Positions 60,381-64,000 of a stretch of 64,000 bases of DNA are shown here, one piece after another (the first letter of the stretch is position 1; every line of letters begins with the position of its first letter). The stretch comes from Vibrio mangrovi (GTDB lineage: Bacteria > Pseudomonadota > Gammaproteobacteria > Enterobacterales > Vibrionaceae). The stretch is from contig NZ_AP024883.1 in the NCBI RefSeq assembly GCF_024346955.1, forward strand, positions 62,001-126,000. Reading direction: 5' to 3'. The position numbers and the translations under genes were made by a program. The notes beneath the pieces are model-generated. The model searched no databases. It was not told the DNA's origin and saw only the letters and a program-made list of their open reading frames with translations.

Positions 60381-60593
60381 CTAAATAACTTTAATATGAT
60401 CCATACCTTTATAAGAATGATAAGAATCATTATTACGATTATCAGCATCTCCCATTTTGATGTAGTCCCTATACGATTTTCTTGGTAGTTTGAATGTTTC
60501 ATTTAGAAAACTTTCAATTTTATTTCCGTGTTGCATATACCAATGCCTCACTCCATTTATAGTTCTATATGAACAATGAGTCATAGTCAACAT
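60381..60593 (-). CDS. Small conserved protein, 70 aa
   Basis: This small basic protein has HWYMQHGNKIESFLNETFKLP as its core. The similarity of its frame to the remnant at 58941-59060, at both ends, indicates that it is the coding frame. A 65-codon frame with a membrane helix overlaps it at 60305-60502 but is not kept in the remnant. It is the first gene inside the right end of the transposon and precedes M48 copy 2. Function unknown. Confidence 0.55.
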   Translation of the reverse strand: MLTMTHCSYRTINGVRHWYMQHGNKIESFLNETFKLPRKSYRDYIKMGDADNRNNDSYHSYKGMDHIKVI

Positions 60594-60810
60594 TTTGAGT
60601 ATTTCTCGTTACTTTATCTATAGAAATGATTAGATATCAGTATCAATCTGTAGCCATCCCCTAGATAGAGTCCTTACAGTTAATGGAATGTCTGGTTTTA
60701 CAGGGTATCTAGCTGTTCTGGCATGTGGGTGAAGAAGAAACTTTTATTACACCAAATCAATAGTGTTACACCATACCTATGTATATTTTAATTTATTAAT
60801 GTAATTCTCA
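60594..60810. repeat. Right end of transposon with inverted terminal repeat
   Basis: The element ends ATGTAATTCTCA at 60810. TTACACCA occurs twice as a direct repeat (60747-60754, 60766-60773; 19 bp apart) and is the likely core of TnsB-binding sites, resembling the left-end TTGTGTAA on the complement. No gene lies between here and the 70-residue gene. Confidence 0.7.
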
Positions 60811-60815
60811 GTCCC
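60811..60815. repeat. Target-site duplication, right copy (GTCCC)
   Basis: This is the second copy of the 5-bp target duplication, directly after the right transposon end and followed by the in-frame comM continuation GGTGAAATTTCG. Confidence 0.93.
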
Positions 60816-61475
60816 GGTGAAATTTCGCTGGCCCATAATGGATTGCTGTTTCTTGACGAAATGCCGGAGTTTGAACGCCGGGTGTTGGATTCATTACGCG
60901 AACCGCTGGAGTCCGGAGAGATTGTTATTTCACGGGCTCAGGGGAAAACCCGTTTTCCGGCCCGGTTTCAGTTGGTTGGCGCGTTGAACCCGAGTCCGAC
61001 CGGTTATTATGAGGGTCAGGAGAGCCGCATCAATCCGCAACACATTCTTCGTTATCTGAGTCGGTTATCCGGTCCGTTGCTGGACCGCTTTGATCTGTCG
61101 ATAGAGATTCCTGCATTGCCGAAAGGGATGCTTGCTGAAGGTGGTGCCAGAGGTGAGACGACCACAACAGTGCGCGAGCGGGTACTTCGGGCCCGTGCGT
61201 TGATGATCCGCCTGCGGGGAAAAGCCAATTCACTATTAAGCAGCCGGGAAATTGAGAAGTTCTGCCCACTGGCAAAGTCTGATGCTGAGTTTCTGGAGAA
61301 TGCATTGCACAGTCTGGGGCTTTCTATCCGGGCCTATCACCGGATTATCAAAGTTGCCCGGACCATTGCCGATCTGGCGGAAGAGGAAAATATCCAGCGG
61401 GCTCATCTGGCAGAGGCATTAGGATATCGGGCGATGGATCGGTTGCTGAAGCAACTGACGACGCAAATCGTGTAA
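60816..61475 (+). pseudogene. comM: comM, 3' part, interrupted by transposon
   Basis: These 219 codons continue comM from GEISLAHNG through Walker B LLFLDEMPEF and the C-terminal helicase domain to the normal stop. An ATG at 60843 could start a shorter product, but without Walker A it would have no ATPase activity. With the 5' part the gene is complete, so precise excision would restore it. Confidence 0.93.
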
Positions 61476-61633
61476 AGCTGCATGATTGAATGTCCGGTTG
61501 CAGTATTCTTTTGCCACGAAAGTCAGAAAACATCAAATTCCGGATTGGTTACAAAGAGAAACATTTTATTCAATGACTAAATTTGTATAATTACACGCTG
61601 TTTTATGCTCCCGGGGTGAAGTGACGTTTCTCT

Positions 61634-62518
61634 ATGCTGGCTTACGTGTTATTGGTTGTGAATTCCTGCCTGGTATTGATAAATACCGTTTTTTGTTCTG
61701 TTGCAATCTGTATGGTCGCGTTGATCAAGCTGTTGTTACCGACACCATCTCTGAAACTTTATGCAACCCGGCTTGCCAACTGGTTTATGTGGCTGTGGGC
61801 GACCGGGAATGTACGGATTCTGAATTTGTCCAATCCGGTGACATGGGAGGTTCAGGGAGTCGATACATTAAAACGGCATGGCTGGTATCTCATGATTAGT
61901 AATCATATGAGCTGGACCGATATTGTTGTGTTGTGCAGTGTCTTCAAAAATCGGATTCCGATGCCGAAGTTTTTTCTGAAACAGCAACTGCTCTATGTAC
62001 CGTTTATCGGGATGAGCTGCTGGGCTCTGGATATGCCGTTTATGCGTCGTTACTCCCGGGAATACCTGTTACGTCATCCGGAAAAACGGGGACAGGATCT
62101 GGCAACGACCCGGCGTTCATGCGCGAAATTTAAAAATATACCGACAACAGTCGTCAATTATGTTGAGGGCACGCGTTTTACGCCGGAGAAGCAGCGTAAA
62201 ACTAAATCGGCCTATCGGCATCTGTTACAGCCGAAGTCCGGCGGTATTGCCTATACTCTGGCGGCGATGGGAGAGCAGTTCGAGAATATTATCGATGTGA
62301 CTCTGGCTTATCCGGATAATCAGGATACGCCGTTCAAGGATATGCTGATGGGCAGAATGCAGCGGATTGTTGTGTGTGTCCGGGTGCTTCCGGTTGATGA
62401 ACAGGTGACCGGAGACTACTTTAACGATAAACCATATAAGCGCCAGTTCCAGAAATGGCTGGGTGATGTCTGGGAACATAAAGATGCCGCATTGGATGAT
62501 ATCTATAAATCTGAATGA
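61634..62518 (+). CDS. PlsC-type acyltransferase (YihG-like)
   Basis: This 294-residue membrane protein has an N-terminal hydrophobic region, the acyltransferase block I NHMSWTD (His-x4-Asp), and block III FxEGTR as YVEGTRFTP. E. coli yihG also lies near dsbA and srkA and encodes a lysophosphatidic-acid acyltransferase, so synteny supports the name. The 158 bp from comM hold only its promoter region. Confidence 0.85.
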   Translation: MLAYVLLVVNSCLVLINTVFCSVAICMVALIKLLLPTPSLKLYATRLANWFMWLWATGNVRILNLSNPVTWEVQGVDTLKRHGWYLMISNHMSWTDIVVLCSVFKNRIPMPKFFLKQQLLYVPFIGMSCWALDMPFMRRYSREYLLRHPEKRGQDLATTRRSCAKFKNIPTTVVNYVEGTRFTPEKQRKTKSAYRHLLQPKSGGIAYTLAAMGEQFENIIDVTLAYPDNQDTPFKDMLMGRMQRIVVCVRVLPVDEQVTGDYFNDKPYKRQFQKWLGDVWEHKDAALDDIYKSE

Positions 62519-62568
62519 GCGATGCTCTGATACCAATCGCAGTAATTATCGGATCATCGGGGATTGAT

Positions 62569-62600
62569 GAATAAGGGAACCAACGGCTCCCTTATTCGTT
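62569..62600. terminator. Bidirectional terminator between acyltransferase gene and dsbA
   Basis: GAATAAGGGA (62569-62578) and TCCCTTATTC (62588-62597) form a perfect 10-bp stem between convergent genes, with T-rich sequence following on the plus strand. Confidence 0.8.
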
Positions 62601-62648
62601 CTTCTTTGTTCAGTCTGTGCCGGCTCATGCGGCCAACATATGAATGAC

Positions 62649-63248
62649 TTATTTTTTCAGCAGGAAGTTGACCAGTTCAAAATACTGTTCGACTGTAATG
62701 TCATTCGGTGTCTGAATCAGATATTTATTATTGACGACAACCGCAGGAACGCCTGTCAGGCCACTTTCTTCGAATGTTTTATCAAAACGGCGGACCATTG
62801 AATCTACGGCAAAGCTGTTAAAGGCATTATCAAAGGATTTTCCATCAACGCCTTCATCGGTAAAGATTTGTTTCAGAGCGGCATCGTTCTGAGGTGGGCG
62901 TCTTTTGTTATGAATGCGATCAAACATCACTGGAACAATTTTGTCTTCAACATTGAGAGAGACCATTGTCGCGTAGGCTTTACTCATTGAGTGAGCCATG
63001 TTTCCTCCCATGAACGAAACATGGACACGTTGAAATTCAGTGCCAGCAGGTAATTGGGCTGCCAGTTTTTCAACAATCGGCTCAAAGGCATTACAGTGCG
63101 GGCAGTAGAAAGAGAAGAACTCCATAACTGTCGGTCTCTCTGAATGAGGCCGATCAAGTACTTTATAGTATTCACCTTCTTTAAATTGTGCGGCGTGAAT
63201 AGACAGACTGACGAGTAAAGTTGTTAATAAAGCAAAAAGCTTCTTCAT
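62649..63248 (-). CDS. dsbA: Thiol:disulfide interchange protein DsbA
   Basis: The start at 63248 (MKKLFALL) has GGAG 6 nt upstream. The 199-residue protein has a signal peptide (cut after IHA), a thioredoxin fold with active site CPHC in FYCPHCNAF, and the cis-Pro loop GVPAVVVNN. It introduces disulfide bonds in the periplasm, and DsbA-type oxidation is also needed by many pili and secreted nucleases. Confidence 0.95.
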   Translation of the reverse strand: MKKLFALLTTLLVSLSIHAAQFKEGEYYKVLDRPHSERPTVMEFFSFYCPHCNAFEPIVEKLAAQLPAGTEFQRVHVSFMGGNMAHSMSKAYATMVSLNVEDKIVPVMFDRIHNKRRPPQNDAALKQIFTDEGVDGKSFDNAFNSFAVDSMVRRFDKTFEESGLTGVPAVVVNNKYLIQTPNDITVEQYFELVNFLLKK

Positions 63249-63365
63249 GATGAACTCCATTTGATTCAATTATTGTTTTATACCCAGGCCTTAAACCGCT
63301 GCCTTGCCTTCAGAACCAGATAGTTCCCGTTAAAATTGCATCTGAAGGTCATTCGGGTACAGGGG

Positions 63366-64000
63366 TTACCATTGAGGCACGAAAGAGAGCGGAGCTTCTT
63401 CCAGCGCTGAAATTTGTTCTTTCAGTGCCAATACCTGGCCTTCCCAATATTTGGGGTCATTAAACCAGGGGAAAGCAACCGGAAACGCAGGATCCTGCCA
63501 TCTCTTTGCCAACCATGCCATGTAATGTACCATGCGTAGACCACGCAACGGTTCAATTAGTTTCAATTCAGAAGGGTTAAAATCGCAAAATTCCTGATAA
63601 CCTTCAAGGACTGTATCAAGTTGCGCCAGCCGATCGGCGCGATCTCCGTTCAAAAGCATCCACAAATCCTGAATTGCCGGTCCGTTACGGGCGTCGTCCA
63701 GATCGACAAAAATGGGGCCGTCACGCCAGAGAATATTTCCCGGATGGCAGTCACCATGCAGGCGAATTACGTGGGTTTGCTCTGACCAGTTCCGTTCTAT
63801 AGAACGAATCAGTAAAGAGAGATCAGAGAAAAATGCCTGTTCAATATGTGATGGAATAAAGGCTGAATTCTCCAACAGTTTCTGAGGTTGATAGAGATAT
63901 TCGTCCAGACTGATGGTCGGACGATAGGTAAAAGGTTTTCGGGCACCAATCTGATGAATCCGTCCCATAAATCTTCCGACCCACTCTAATTGCTCGAAGT
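63366..64000 (-). CDS. srkA: Stress response kinase A, 5' end outside window
   Basis: The frame is open to the window edge (FEQLEWVGRFMGRIHQIG), so the ATG at 63968 is internal. The aminoglycoside-phosphotransferase-like kinase fold shows the catalytic loop HGDCHPGNILW and the DFG-equivalent VDLDDARNG. SrkA (YihE/RdoA) is a Ser/Thr kinase that counters stress-induced death and is co-transcribed with dsbA in E. coli; the same order holds here. Confidence 0.92.
   Translation of the reverse strand, partial: FEQLEWVGRFMGRIHQIGARKPFTYRPTISLDEYLYQPQKLLENSAFIPSHIEQAFFSDLSLLIRSIERNWSEQTHVIRLHGDCHPGNILWRDGPIFVDLDDARNGPAIQDLWMLLNGDRADRLAQLDTVLEGYQEFCDFNPSELKLIEPLRGLRMVHYMAWLAKRWQDPAFPVAFPWFNDPKYWEGQVLALKEQISALEEAPLSFVPQW

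Larger units (their letters stand above)
28948..60810. mobile_element. Tn7-like transposon in comM, 31,863 bp
   Basis: The element is bounded by TGACAATTACAT (28948-28959) and, inverted, TGAGAATTACAT (60799-60810), with 5-bp GTCCC duplications outside. The transposition genes tnsA, tnsB, tnsC, tniQ and a fifth small gene are at the left end and read inwards. The same gene order and the same target gene, comM, are known for Tn6022/AbaR-type elements of Acinetobacter. The interior is visibly AT-rich except for the Rhs gene. Both ends and the machinery look intact, so the element may still be mobile. Confidence 0.93.

Noticed and set aside
60305..60502. 65-codon frame with a membrane helix overlapping the 70-residue gene
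   Set aside because: The duplicated remnant at 58941-59060 preserves the other frame, not this one.
28948..60810. Antibiotic-resistance island of AbaR type
   Set aside because: The transposition genes and target are AbaR-like, but no resistance gene, integron or heavy-metal operon was found in the cargo.
60843..61475. Independent gene starting at ATG 60843
   Set aside because: It is the 3' part of comM; the true reading continues from the 5' part across the transposon.

Overview
The window is chromosomal DNA of a marine gammaproteobacterium, most likely a Vibrionaceae member. The evidence is gene order and protein sequence: ilvL-ilvGMEDA divergent from comM, then an acyltransferase, dsbA and srkA, plus tusA and a Vibrio-style Tad pilus locus. 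No rRNA, tRNA or CRISPR array was seen.

Layout. (1) 1-6.4 kb is a repeat-rich accessory stretch. It holds a tandem duplication of a Sel1-like repeat protein gene (copy 1 frameshifted, copy 2 intact). Each copy is followed by a convergent 61-residue gene with a long structured leader. There are also three copies of a 145-235 bp intergenic repeat, two of which flank a zinc-ribbon protein gene. (2) 6.4-19.2 kb is a complete Tad/Flp pilus locus: two Flp pilins, TadV, an accessory AAA+ ATPase, RcpC, RcpA, a lipoprotein, TadG/E/F-type minor pilins, TadZ, TadA, TadB, TadC and TadD. (3) 19.3-28.9 kb is core chromosome: tusA, a small membrane protein, a Tat-exported intradiol-dioxygenase-like protein and the attenuator-controlled ilvLGMEDA operon, followed by the 5' half of comM. 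(4) 28,948-60,810 is one 31.86 kb Tn7-like transposon inserted in comM, with a GTCCC target duplication and TGA(C/G)AATTACAT ends. (5) From 60.8 kb comM resumes in frame, followed by the acyltransferase, dsbA and srkA, the last running off the window.

The transposon. At its left end are tnsA, tnsB, tnsC, tniQ and a fifth small gene, the layout of the Tn6022/AbaR family that also uses comM. Facing them is an operon of a probable TnsE-like protein and a UvrD-type helicase, possibly a second target-selection module. Cargo from left to right: a conserved 57-residue protein; an XRE/ImmA pair; endonuclease V; a type VI effector module (DUF4123 adaptor, Rhs with a YwqJ-like deaminase tip, MORN-repeat immunity protein); a gene of unknown function; an XRE regulator divergent from a two-gene SF2-helicase module with two perfect operators; a small gene divergent from a GNAT acetyltransferase with three operator palindromes; a secreted Dns-type nuclease; a small winged-helix-like protein; and a leftward operon of an M48 membrane protease, an FtsK/HerA-like ATPase and a multi-spanning membrane protein, with a second M48 copy beyond an IS3 remnant.

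How the parts fit. The element interrupts comM, the branch-migration helicase of natural transformation, and carries a nuclease able to destroy incoming DNA, so it probably protects itself against removal by transformation. The cargo otherwise looks like a competition and defence island. My best candidate for an undescribed system is the FtsK-like ATPase with four 93-residue repeats plus paired M48 proteases (54.7-60.6 kb). The TnsE-like/UvrD pair, the deaminase toxin beside endonuclease V and the covarying leader RNAs in the first 5 kb come next. All names rest on motifs and family knowledge read by eye; no database search was run.
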